Below are positions 42,060 to 53,300 of a stretch of DNA of 64,000 nt, in pieces. The stretch spans positions 62,001 to 126,000 of the forward strand of contig NC_089433.1 of assembly GCF_026210795.1 (NCBI RefSeq), written 5' to 3'. The translations under genes and the position numbers were made by a program. Within the stretch, counting starts at the first letter, position 1. Every line of letters starts with the position of its first letter. The DNA is from Rhizophagus irregularis. Taxonomy: Eukaryota; Glomeromycota; Glomeromycetes; Glomerales; Glomeraceae. The notes under the pieces are model-generated. The model had not been told where the DNA came from, made no database searches, and worked only from the letters and a program-made list of their open reading frames with translations.

Positions 42060-42310
42060 ACCCTACTCCTATTCGTCGCCAATGTTACACAAGACCAAAA
42101 AAGGAAATTTTATTTCTGGCGAAAAACTGAAATTTGGGTTACGCAGAGTTCCATAAAAGGAAATTGACAGTTACACTAATTTCCAAAAAAGGAAATTTTA
42201 TCTTCTGTTACTTTTCAGAGAAATTTAAAAAATTGTGTTGCTCGAAATTTTCAAAAAGGAAATTCTTTGCAGATCTTTTAATTCTGGCCGGAATTATGCC
42301 ATTTTAATAC
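42060..42310. repeat. CCAAAAAAGGAAATT word array
   Basis: At least five copies of AAAAAGGAAATT, with TTACACAA/GTTACGCAGAGTTCC-like partners and a closing TTCTGGCCGGAATTATGCC. Similar words occur at 29290-29400 inside the hAT foldback. It resembles the arm of another foldback whose partner was not located. Confidence 0.45.
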
Positions 42311-43098
42311 ATTATTAACCGTTGTCGTGAAACGGCGGTGAAACTATTTTATTTTATTAAAAATTAAAAATAACACTTTGAGTTTAATAAAAATTAAAAA
42401 GATACTATTAACAGATAATTAATAAAATATTGAAAAAAAAAATGAAATTTCATCAAAAAAAATTTTTGTTTATGTATTTATATAAAATTGTGAAATGTAG
42501 TACAAAATTAACACTCACCGTTAGTGAAAATAAAATTATAAATTCAATATATAATATTTTAAAAAGTTATATAAATATGAAAATAAGCAACTAAAAACTC
42601 TTAGTATTTTAAAATAATACCAAAAATATGCAATTTAATTATCTTATTTTATTATAAGATAAAATTTTCTTAAAATTAAGCATTATAAAATTCTTACATC
42701 CTAAAACTTTACTATTGGCTCAAGCACCTGTACCTTACATATATAAGCATTTTTCAGGTATCCTTATTATACAGACAAGCTTTTGATATTTAGTAAATCT
42801 CATCTATCATGTCTAGAGATATGAAACAACTACTATTGGATTCGTTTTAAGCAATAAGACAATTTCAATGAGCTGTATTTCAACTTTTTTTGATTATTAG
42901 ATGAGAAATTAAATGCCAAAATATCTGTGTAATATAATAAATACTAAAAATAAAATACTGATCTGTTACATTTTTAAGGATTACTTCTTATCTATCACAT
43001 CTAGAAATATAAAACAACTACCATTAGAATCGACTTGATGAGACAATTATGATGAACTCTATTTCATTTTTCTGTGATTATTAGATGCAAAGTTATTA

Positions 43099-43522
43099 TT
43101 GCCATTTTCAGAAATGTTGACAATCTGAAATTTTGACCATTTTATACCGAACACACCGAACACACCGTGAACACATACAAAAAATTATGCAAACTTGAAG
43201 TATTCATGCATAACTTTATATAAAAACTATTTTTGTCACTTTTTAGATATAAATAAAATTGAAAATATGAAAATTTGTACCGAACACACACCGAACACAA
43301 ACGAACACACCGAACATTGGCAAATACAAGCAAATACAAGTGAATACATATACATTTTTTTATGCACACTACCTAAAAATATATTACTAAAGTTTTAATT
43401 TTGCTTTTTTTAAAGGAAAATTTGTTTTTTTTAATTTTAATTGCTGTGTTCGGTGTGTGTTCGGTGTGTTCGATTTATAGAAATGATCGACATTCTAATG
43501 TCAACATTTCTGAAAACGGCAA
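43099..43522. mobile_element. TA-target MITE with CCGAACACA word array, in right arm of palindrome
   Basis: Ends TTGCCATTTTCAGAAATGTT and TTGCCGTTTTCAGAAATGTT (minus strand), flanked by TA (43097-43098 and 43523-43524). The opposite arm has the empty site CATTTAATAAC. Inside are ACCGAACACACCGAACAC arrays at 43147-43170 and 43281-43318 and their complement at 43443-43475. No genuine gene. Confidence 0.75.
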
Positions 43523-44059
43523 TAAATGAAATATTCTCTTTCTATATAAAATGAAGATCATTACTAATCTTTAATAATTAATTATTTTTGATCTACAAAC
43601 TTGACTACTTCATTTTTTTTAAAAAAATGTTTCTCTCATCATGAAAAATTTAGTAATTTTATTACAAAAATATTTTTTTTTTTAATATTTTTAATTATAT
43701 ATATATTAATCTTATAATTTTATATATATTAATATAGTAATTATTAAATATATTACCTAAATAAAATTAATTATAAACTATTAAAATAATTGATTTTTTT
43801 TAATAAATTAGACCATTTAATATTTATTATCACTTAATTTATAATAAAACATATTACTAATTTTTATTAAATGTTTAATTTATTAAAAAATATAAAAATC
43901 ACAAAAGTAATGCATCACATTTTTTTGATAAATTGTATTATACTTGAAAAATTAACAAATTAATCTACATTAAATCTAGTACATTTTGGTAGTTTATGTG
44001 ATAAATAATTTATATTTCAAATTTTATCTTGATTGGTTTTAATTTGATGTCAATACATG

Positions 44060-44303
44060 TAAGGTTGCTTGCTGAAACTTAGGGGTTTAGGCAAGATGGC
44101 ATTTTACCGAAAAGCGAAATTCTGCTGAAACTATATTAAAGTTATATTAAAAAACTGGTGAAACTTTAGAGAAAGGCGAAACTGCCAAAACTTATTATAA
44201 ATGCCGAAACTGCTGAAACTCTGCCAAAACTATAATAAATCTATAGTAAAATTTTGATGAAACTAATCGTAGAATTTTGAAGAGGTTTAGACAAGTAACC
44301 TTA
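44060..44303. mobile_element. hAT MITE, copy 1 (244 bp)
   Basis: Ends TAAGGTTGCTTGCTGAAAC and TAAGGTTACTTGTCTAAAC (minus strand), like the full-length hAT at 10386-15128. Target duplication AATACATG/AATATATG (44052-44059, 44304-44311), 7 of 8. Filled with GAAACTGCCAAAAC-type words. Mobilised in trans, presumably by the same transposase family. Confidence 0.85.
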
Positions 44304-44313
44304 AATATATGTA

Positions 44314-45257
44314 TGGGCTGGTGTAAAAAGATTGGTACCTCACCCGAAAAGGAAAGGATTTTACACCAAGAAAAATACCGTATGACTAAAACAAAATGGG
44401 CTGAAAAAAATATATATATTACAATGACTTCGAATAAACATTTTTACTTATATTTTTTTACCCTACTATGGATAGTTTCTCTACAAAATGAAGCAATGCA
44501 TCACTAACTGATAACGAAAAGTTGATGATAATTAATGTTTACAATTATTTTTTGAAGGCTAACTTTAAAAAGGAGGATTATCATCAGGTCACATTATGCA
44601 AGTGTATTGCTGAGGTGTTTGGACATAGGGGAAAGTACAGTTGGGAGGGTAGTTTCAAACTGGAAAAGCCATAGAGATAATACTTTTACACTACACAAAA
44701 TGCTTAAATATCCTAAATTACAATTGAATGGTTAAATTCTCATGAATTAAGAAAATCAGAACTTTTGAAGCTGGTTCAAATAAACAAAGAAAAGGTTCCA
44801 TTTTCTTGTGTTAACATTGCAGAACAATATGAATATAAAGTTAAATTTACCCCTCCATACCATAATTGTGAACTCCAACCTATTAAAGGTGTTTAATCAG
44901 TTGTAAAAGGTAAAGTTGCATGCTCAAGTCCACACCCAAACCTTTTATTTATTAGAAATTCACTTTTAAATGTATTTAAAAAAAAATTTTCTTCAAAGAT
45001 TATTGTAGGACTTCGGGAAAGAGCTTTTAAAAATGTTAAGAAATATTTTGAATCTGATAAAAATATACAATTAATTGATGAAGAATTTGACGCTCATAGT
45101 AGTTCTGATGAGTATTACATGACATGACATAATATTTATATTGTATTTTTTCCAATACATACTGATAATATTAAATAAATAAAAAAAAATATTTATATAA
45201 TAAAATTTTTTTTTATTGATGCAATGTTTGAGGTACCAATCTTTTTGCACCAGCCCA
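44314..45257 (+). mobile_element. Deleted Tc1/mariner element with decayed transposase
   Basis: Ends TGGGCTGGTGTAAAAAGATT and TGGGCTGGTGCAAAAAGATT (minus strand), flanked by TA (44312-44313, 45258-45259). Plus-strand remains: a helix-turn-helix part (DNA near 44600, frame shifted) reading STVGRVVSNWKSHRDN, and a C-terminal part with PPYHNCELQPIKGV, the region around the last catalytic acid of IS630/Tc1 transposases, followed by a stop (TAA for the usual Trp). The central catalytic region is missing. The left end abuts hAT MITE copy 1. Confidence 0.8.
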
Positions 45258-45259
45258 TA

Positions 45260-45750
45260 ATTAAAATTAATATTTAAAGTAATGCATAATATATGTGAGC
45301 TACTGTAGCATTTATACAACATATTAAATATGATTAGCATAGATTTTATTGTTATAAATACATGCATTCCAAATTAATGTAATAATAGACAATTTAATAA
45401 AGTATTTATTAAAAAAAGTTATCTTATTGTTTAGTTTAAGGTTTTATTCTATTGTGAATCAATATTTGTATCTGAGTGTATATGCTAGTGTATGCATTAC
45501 CGTATTCACATTTGATTAAATTTACATTATAAATTGATTAACAGTAATACATTTATTAGTATTTTAATATACTTTATTTCACTACGCATTTATTAACATT
45601 TATCTTATTTATTATATATGCTTATTTTTATAAGCATTCAAAAATTGGTATAACAATATTAACAATTGGTTTGAATAAGTGATTAACATTAATTAGCCTT
45701 TTCTTGTTATACTATTTTCCTTTTTTAGCTAATGAAAATTGTCAATTCTT
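45260..45750. other. A+T-rich spacer
   Basis: Separates the mariner copy from the next MITE. No gene, inverted ends or repeat words recognised. Confidence 0.4.
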
Positions 45751-45758
45751 TATATTTA

Positions 45759-46200
45759 AGCATGTCTGGAATGTATGTCAGGTTGATGATACAATATGGT
45801 GCAGTAATTTCAAAAAAATTGAAGTTAAAGATTTTCTTTTTGATGTAAAGCTTTCAAATTTATACATTAGATGTATTTTCATCTGTTTTACAAAATTCAC
45901 TTATAAATGGAAGGAGGTTTTGGAAGTAGATTTTGACTTTAATATATAACAACCAATTTTATCGTCTGCCAATTATTTTCAAAATTGGATTTGTTAAAAA
46001 AATAGTTTTTGTTAAATAACTTGAAAATGGCCTTCTAAACCACTTGTATATTCTCTAAGTAAATTTGCAGAGTGGACAAAAATACATCTAAGGTAGGAAT
46101 TTAAAGGTTTTATTTTAAATAAAAAACATTATAGTTTAATTTTTTTGGAAAATCGCTGCGCCATACTGCACCATCAACCTGGCACACATTTCAGACATGC
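45759..46200. mobile_element. MITE with 8-bp target duplication (hAT type)
   Basis: Perfect duplication TATATTTA at 45751-45758 and 46201-46208. Inverted ends AGCATGTCTGGAATGTATGT and GCATGTCTGAAATGTGTGCC (minus strand), continuing CAGGTTGATGRT and TATGGYGCAG, about 50 bp. 442 bp; an 81-codon frame entering from the left flank (45704-45949) is not considered a gene. Confidence 0.8.
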
Positions 46201-46359
46201 TATATTTAATCACTCATTTTTTTTTCTTCATTACTAATTCGCTAGGCATAATTATTTTCTTACACACAACTAAACAAAAAATCTTATACCAGATGATAAG
46301 AAAAGAGAGAAAGAAAGGTCCTGTTTAGATGCATTTCATTATTGTAAATAAATGTAACA

Positions 46360-46620
46360 ATTCGCATCCTTCTGTACAATGCATATACTGTTCCAAAAAT
46401 TGTCAACGAGCCATTCCTATGCATGCTCATCTTGACAAATGTTTAAAAGCACCAAGTAATGCAAAATCGCAATCTGCAAAATGACCAACAATTAATGAAT
46501 TAAGGTGCCGGGAAAGTAAAGATCAGAATGCTAATGTATTATTATCTTCATATCATTTATCTCAACATCTTCAGCCACTTTTCAAGCTACAAAATAGTGA
46601 AGAAATGAATATGCAAATAG
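46360..46620 (+). pseudogene. BED-type zinc finger fragment of a transposase
   Basis: Plus-strand translation near 46365-46460 gives HPSVQCIYCSKNCQRAIPMH followed by AHLDKCLKAP, a CxxC...HxxxC BED finger, then a TGA and more coding-like sequence (PTINELRCRESKDQ). BED fingers head hAT-type transposases. No catalytic part follows. Confidence 0.55.
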
Positions 46621-46981
46621 AGTATAGTAGCCAACCAGAATCTTTAAGTAATATACATAGGTTCTTGTTATCAGTATGGAATAGGGATTGAAAAAAATGA
46701 AATTAAATATAGTAAATAGTAAATAAAAGAGGATAAAATCGATAATTAAAAAAAAAAATGTCAATATTTATTAATACTAGAAATTTTGTTTATAAAAAAT
46801 ATAATATTTATTTACTTATAATTTAAATTTTAAACAATTTTAATAAAAATTGATCGTGTAAATGAATTTTTATTTACTGCCATTTTTTTTCACCACTACT
46901 GTTTTAAAAAAATGAGCCAACCTAACACTAACTAACCCATATCACAATAAATTTACAGAATAATTACTTTTATTTGAAGAA

Positions 46982-47524
46982 TTATTTAGGAACCGGGTTA
47001 ATTGAAGCATAACCATAACATTCGTCACACAATGATCTAACTTTTCTATTCCTTTGGCCATTACTACTTACATGAAGACCACTGGCGCCTCTGGTAAATT
47101 GACGTTTATAATGTGACTTATAACAACTAATAAGACCATCACTTTTGCAGTTAAGGTTGATATTATCAAACCTATGGCTGAAAAACTTTGTGCCACCATC
47201 CCTTGTTATTTCAACATTCAAATCACTTGTAATATTATACTTGGTTCCGCTGCATCCATCTTTGATTAAAAAGTTGTAATTGCAATTTGGATCAAATCCT
47301 TTATCGAAAGCGCCAAAGATGGTAGTGCAACCAGTTTCGTCTTGAGAGAAGGCCACGAAACCTCTGAATGGACCAGAAGAAGGGTGACTTGAAGCGAAAT
47401 TTGCATAGGCATCAGCACAAGGACATTGATTTCGTTTGCGAAATAAGTCATCTAATCCATCATTAGCACTCGAAACAGTAATTAGGAATAAGAGAATATG
47501 AATTAAAGAGGCTAATTTATTCAT
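46982..47524 (-). CDS. Small secreted protein, 180 aa
   Basis: The start at 47524 (MNKLASLIHILLFLITVSSA) gives a clear signal peptide with likely cleavage after about residue 20. The mature part has seven or more Cys (CPCADAY, ETGCTTIF, DPNCNYNF, DGCSGTKY, LNCKSDGLISC, LCDECYGY), consistent with disulfides in an extracellular protein, and a beta-rich pattern GPFRGFVAFSQDE...FGAFDKGFD. It faintly recalls Cu/Zn-SOD-like secreted proteins but lacks the metal-binding His set, so I leave it unnamed. A longer upstream frame exists, but the signal peptide fixes this start. A plausible TATA lies at 47590-47598. Confidence 0.75.
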   Translation of the reverse strand: MNKLASLIHILLFLITVSSANDGLDDLFRKRNQCPCADAYANFASSHPSSGPFRGFVAFSQDETGCTTIFGAFDKGFDPNCNYNFLIKDGCSGTKYNITSDLNVEITRDGGTKFFSHRFDNINLNCKSDGLISCYKSHYKRQFTRGASGLHVSSNGQRNRKVRSLCDECYGYASINPVPK

Positions 47525-47589
47525 GTTTTGATTTTCTTTAAAAAAATTTGATTTAATTATTGTACATATGAGGAAAGAAAAAAGGTTGC

Positions 47590-47598
47590 TTTTTATAT
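47590..47598 (-). promoter_or_regulatory. Probable TATA box of the secreted-protein gene
   Basis: ATATAAAAA on the minus strand, about 66 nt upstream of the chosen ATG, a normal spacing for a fungal promoter. Confidence 0.5.
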
Positions 47599-47847
47599 TC
47601 TCAAAAGAAGAATTTGTTGAATGTTTTAAGAATAAGAACCTGTCTATCAGTATCCGGATGACCGGATTTTTTTTGTCAAGGTTGTGGCGCACATTGCAAA
47701 ATCGTTTGGAAATGATCGCCAAATATGAATTTTGAAAAACCACATTTAAGCTTATACCGTATAGTACCGTCTAAGCCCCTTTCGATTATGTTTGTATCTA
47801 GATCAGTAATTGACGGGTATCCGGTTTTCCGGTAAGAAGCAAGTATC

Positions 47848-50328
47848 CGGATAAAAATTTTTTTAACGTTATCCGGATACAATTTAATTGATATAAATCG
47901 TGATTTATCCGGATAATCATTGATGCTTGTTTTATCGCGTAACTTTTGTAATACCATATTTCCATATTTTTTACAGTATGACAAGTAACATTACTAGGTA
48001 TTCGGGTGGCATCTACTCCTTCAAATCAATTGTTCTCAGATGCAGGAAATCTTTTAAAGAATGAAACCTGGGCTACTTAACCATGTTATGTTTTTAAAAG
48101 TTAAAATAAGAATGGTCAATTTGTTTTCAACAGCAATTTATGCTATTGATGTACTTTACGTAAGTTACACACACAATAAAATTAATGTTCTTAAATATTT
48201 TTATTTTTTTAAATACATTTGCAAATTATGATACAATGATAACACTATAAAAATGAATTCTATTGTCAGTTTTGGATATTAGGTTCACGAATTTTATTTG
48301 GGTAAAAACTCGTTAATGATCTGTAGTCATCCGCGAAGATTATGGATAGATATAACCAGATTTGAAAATTCTTAACGGATCCGGATTTTTTTATCCAATA
48401 CTATCCGGATACAAATATTATAGCAGAAGGACTATATATTTCTGTGAAAGTTGTTGTATTCCAGACATGCTTATACCGTGCGTATAGCACTGCCAAATAG
48501 TGTTTCGATCCGGGTAGAAACCGTTACCCGGATAAATTAAAAAAATTATCCGGTTTTTATCCGGATTATCCGCCTCGGATAAAAATCCGGATATATCCGG
48601 ATAGAAACCGAAATCCGGATAGAATTAATATTAATTTTTTTTATAGATTGGGAAATTCATGGCATATATTAAATAAAATTCATGGTATAAGTTTAATTAA
48701 GTTCCATAGTAACAAATTTGATTAAATTGGTGGCGTTTATTTAATTAAATCGTAGATCTTAAATTAAGGTTAGAAACTCTAATTTCGGCCGGCACTATGA
48801 ATTTTGCCCAAATTATGCTGTAGGTTTGATTTTCCGAAATTTTTTAGAAAATGTGAACTTTTTTTTTGTCCGTGATCATCAAGATTGTTGCATGCTTTTA
48901 GTGCACAAAATGGCTTAATATCAATAAGTCAAAATAATAAACCGAATTTTAGAATTGAAACTTAAGAAATGAATAATAATCACGATTGATTGACTCTAAA
49001 AATCAATTCTTATTTTGGGAATTGATTTCAATCCTTCACTGAATAAAAATTTAGAAAGAAAACTAATTTAAACATTTAAGAAAAACTTTTTTTTATTTTC
49101 ATTATCCGGATTCCGGGTCAAAACCGGATATTTTTTAACCGGATATTTATCCGGGTAAAAACCGCGATTATCCGGATATCCGAAAAATAAAATTATCCGG
49201 GTTCAACCGGTTGGACCCGAATACGGATCGAAACACTACTGCCAAAGACCCCTTTCGGCATGCCCCAATGTTAAACACCTGTCTCGATATATCAAATACA
49301 GTAGGCTGTGCTATACGGCAAATGTTCATAAATTAAAGCTATGAAACTTAACCCTTTTTTCGGATATCCGGATTGCGAAACTACAAATTCTAATAAATGT
49401 TGAGTTGGATAGTCCGAGTAATTTAATAAATAAATCTAATGCATATCATATGTACAGTACATATATAAAAATTTTTTTAACGTTATAATTTAAACGGGAT
49501 CATCCGGGTTAACCTGTATTTATGCTTGTTTTATTGCGTAGTTTTTGTAATACCATATTTCCATATTTTTTATAGTATGACAAGTAACATTACTAGGTAT
49601 TCGGGTGGCATCTACTCCTTCAAAACAACTGTTCTCAGATCTTTTAAAGAATGAAACCTGGGCTACTTAACCATATTATGTTTTTAAAAGTTAAAATAAG
49701 AATGATCAATTTGTTTTCAACAGCAATTTATGCTATTGCTGTACTTTACGTAAGTTACACACAATAAAATTCAATATAATTAATGTTCTTTATTTTTTAA
49801 ATACATTTGCAAATTATGATACAATGATAACACTATAAAAATGAATTAATTCTACTGTCAGTTTTGGATATTAGGTTCACGAATTTTATCCGGGCACAAA
49901 CTCGTTAATGATCTGTTAGTCATCCGCGAAGATTATGGATTAATCCGGATAGATATAACCAGATTTGAAAATTCTTAACGGATACGGATTTTTTTATCCG
50001 ATACTATCCGGATACAAACATTATAGCCGGACTATATATTTCTGTGAAAGTTATTGTTACACATTCCAGACATACTTATACCGTGCGTATAGCACTGCCA
50101 AAGACCCCTTTCGGCATGCCCCCCAATGTTATATACCTGTCTCGGCATATCAACTGTGCTATACGGTAAATGTTCATAAATTAAAGCTGTGAAACTCAAC
50201 CCTTTTTTCGGATATCCGGATGGCGAAACTACAAATTCTAATAAATGTTGAGTTGGATAGTCTTTTTAATTGTACGAAGTTGAATCAAGTAATTTAATAA
50301 ATAAATCTACATGTACAGTACATATATA
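47848..50328. repeat. Tandem duplication of a ~866-bp intergenic unit
   Basis: Unit A is 47848-49461 and unit B 49462-50328. Shared landmarks in order: ATAAAAATTTTTTTAACGTTAT, GTATGACAAGTAACATTACT, GGTATTCGGGTGGCATCTAC, AATGAAACCTGGGCTACTTA, CCGTGCGTATAGCACTGCC, CCCCTTTCGGCATGCCCC and AATGTTGAGTTGGATAG. Removing the 741-bp element and one duplication from unit A leaves 865 bp, against 867 bp for B. A third, partial and diverged copy of the CCGTATAGTACCG...CCCCTTTCG end is at 47750-47790. The unit fills the space between the divergent secreted-protein and membrane-protein genes, so it may be a duplicated shared promoter. Confidence 0.85.
48498..49238. mobile_element. Ac-like hAT foldback with ATCCGGAT words, empty site in the duplicate
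   Basis: Termini TAGTGTTTCGATCCGGG and TAGTGTTTCGATCCGTATTC (minus strand). Perfect 8-bp duplication CTGCCAAA at 48490-48497 and 49239-49246. The tandem copy (unit B, near 50100) has the uninterrupted GCACTGCCAAAGACCCC. Arms (48500-48625, 49095-49230) are arrays of ATCCGGATA/ACCGGATA words in both orientations. 741 bp, non-coding centre. Confidence 0.92.
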
Positions 50329-50396
50329 CCCCTAATTCATTCATTTAGAGTTATAACTCCACCGCTATAATAAGATTTCATTCCAATTTCTGCAAA

Positions 50397-53300
50397 ATGA
50401 AGTTAAAACATCTATCAATTTTTTTATCAATAATTTTATTTACAACATTACTAGTAACATCAAATTCTGTAATAACATATACAGAAGAAGTAATTACAGG
50501 ATCGGATACACTTGAAGTAAATGATATTCTAACTTATGAAGATAATACGATAGTCCTGCGATTAATTTATATGCTACTATCATATAATGATTGTAAAGAA
50601 ACAAACTTATCATTTCGAGTCATTTATCCCAATGGAACTATTGAACCAATTAACATTTCAAGGGATAAATCGGGGATACAACCTTTAAATTTTTGTCCCG
50701 TTAATTCACCTGTAGGTTACCTTGACCCCATTACTTCTTTTGCCATAGAAACTACAAAAGGCAAATTTATATTAGTAACTTATACCGTAGCTGGGGATAT
50801 TAAGAATAGTTCTACTTATAATGATTATACGATGCTTATTGATTTATATGGAAATATTCACAGGTTGGAAATTTTTGAAACTTTTTTTTTTAAAAAAATA
50901 AATAATATACGTACTTTCTTTTTTAGTATTACTTTACTGGGGCCATCTTATGTTGATAATAATAATAATTGGATACCTGGACAAAATTTTATTTTACCAA
51001 ATGTTAATAACAACCGAGGATTCCTATATCGGAGCCTCACATACAATAATGTATTTAACTTAACACAATGGATAATGTAATTTATCATATTGATAAAATT
51101 TTAATCAAAATTTTAATTTTATTTAATGTATGGTTTAATTTACATTCTTTTCCTTTTTTTTATGAAGAAATGATGATTTGTCTCTTAGTAATATTACGGC
51201 AGAAATGATTTTACCTAATTACGCGCAATTTCTTCCGATTGCAACTGTGGATGGAGATTATATGATTATTTTTACTAATAGTACAAATTCAATAAACTCC
51301 TCCAGGGATCCTTATTCTCCACAGGGAGGGATTTATGGCATTTACTGTGAATATAAAAGCAATATCGTGCGAGAACCAGTTATTCTTTATCAATCTACAA
51401 ATCCATTAAATATATCTTCTATGGAATGCAGAATTAATTACTCAGGAGTTGGAAATGTTTGTTTAATATCCTTACAACCTAATTCCACTACAAGTTCAAC
51501 ATCTCGTTTTATCAAAATTAATTTTCTTTCGCAAGGATCTTTATTTAATGTCACTCCTACTATTATGAATTCAGCAAATGGCATTATGTCATTAAGATTT
51601 GGAGGTTATTTCTACCATAATACTGTTGATCAACCTAGTACCACAAGTATTTGGGGTTATGTTCTGGATGACAATGGCATTTTGCATAATTGGACTCTTA
51701 ATTATCCTACTGAGATAAATTATTATGGTCTAAGACAAGTTTTAACAAATAACACTGTTGTAATGGTTCAACCAACAGTAAATCAAACTTGGGGTTTAAT
51801 CACCACCGATTTGTATAAAGTTTATAATAGAGGTAAGATAATAGTGAAAAATTTTCGAAAAAAAACAAAAATATTTTTTTTTTTAAAGTTTTAGAAACTT
51901 TACAAACACTTTAGATAATCCATATGATAATATACTTATCACAAATACAACTCCAACCATTGGTCAAAATAATATCGCTGCAAACAAAATTAATTTTATC
52001 ACAATTACATATGCAATTCCAGTTGCATTATCAGATGGTACAATTACCATTTTTCAAAGTAATGATGGTTTTGGAATTGTACGTCAAAACGTCAGTGGCT
52101 CAGATGAAAATTATGTAAAACTATCTGATAACAATACTGTTAGGGTTGAGGTTATTAATAGTACATTTAATAATCCAGGTAAAACATACCATATCATGAT
52201 TGCAAACAATTTTGTAGTGAGTCGATTATACAAGGAACCTCTCTATGGCTTAAATAATTATGTTTGGAATTTTAAAAGTAAGCGCTTTAGAAATTTTTCT
52301 CAAAATAGAATTACATTGTACATAATAAATTATTTTTCAATTAGCCGCGGAAGAAGGAAATGTAAGTGAACCAAGTAAAATTCAAGAATGGCTTTTGAAT
52401 AGTATTGATGGAAAAGTTAAATTGACCTTAGATGGAACAGAATATTTTGACAATCTTACTAGGACTAATAAACAGGAAGGATTTTTTAATAGATTAACAA
52501 AAGAGTTGGCTGATGCACTTTCTATTGCATCAGTTCAAATAACCACCACGAAAAGATATCAAATTGACACTAAAGTTCCTGACAAATCTCCAAAACAATA
52601 CATTTTATCTATCAATATTAATAATGCAAGTGGAAGAGCTGATTTAATCGCGGATTATTTAGATATTATGATTAGGAATAAACCTATCACTGCTCTTGCA
52701 TCTGATTATATTTCACAATATTTAGATCAAACTTATGGATATGTAATTATTCGTAAGTATTCAATTTCTTAAAAATTTTCAGATGAAAATTTAACCAAAT
52801 TAATAATGTTTTTCTTTCTTTATTTAATGTTTTGAACCTGTAAATAGCAAAGTGGTATAAAGATATTGGCCTTATGTTCCAATTAATTTTAACTGGTATA
52901 TTCATTTTGGTATTGACCATACTTTGCTTCATTTCTATATATCACGATGCAAAAAATGAAGTAGAAAGCAAAAGTGTTATAAAAACTTTTTTTTCTATAA
53001 TTATACGTGATATACGTAATTTAATCCAAATTTTACTACCTAAAAAGGGAGATGATGAGATTAAGGTAAAATAACATTACTATATTTAATTGAAAATCAA
53101 ATACTAATATAATATACCGTATATACACATATATTAATTTAGAGAAACCACTTTCAAATTTATTCATATGGATTTAGTATTTTGACATTTGTGTTGGACA
53201 TTCTTTTTGCTAAAATGGAGGCAGCTAGTGTTGAAAATATTTTTTTTGCAAGGTAAATCAATCTCTAAATTAAATTAAATTTTTTTTTTAAAAAAAAAAG

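Larger units (their letters stand above)
39937..43870. repeat. 3.9-kb palindrome (foldback) with one insertion in each arm
   Basis: Left arm (39937-41060) starts AATTAGTAATATATTTTATT. Right arm, read on the minus strand from 43870, starts AATTAGTAATATGTTTTATT. Further matching blocks include GGTAATATATTTAATAATTA, GAGAGAAACATTTTTTT, and AATAATCACARAAAAATGAA...GTCTCATCAAG. The left arm is broken by a 618-bp MITE and the right arm by a 424-bp MITE; in each case the other arm shows the uninterrupted site. The centre (about 41.1-42.8 kb) holds satellite copies and a GGAAATT array. Outer target duplication not resolved. Confidence 0.7.

Noticed and set aside
45704..45949. 81-codon frame
   Set aside because: Crosses the target duplication and terminal repeat of a MITE.
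46982..47524. Naming the secreted protein a superoxide dismutase
   Set aside because: General beta-rich resemblance only; the set of metal-binding histidines is not visible.
47676..47984. 102-codon minus frame
   Set aside because: Runs through ATCCGGAT words and the duplicated intergenic unit; not a gene.
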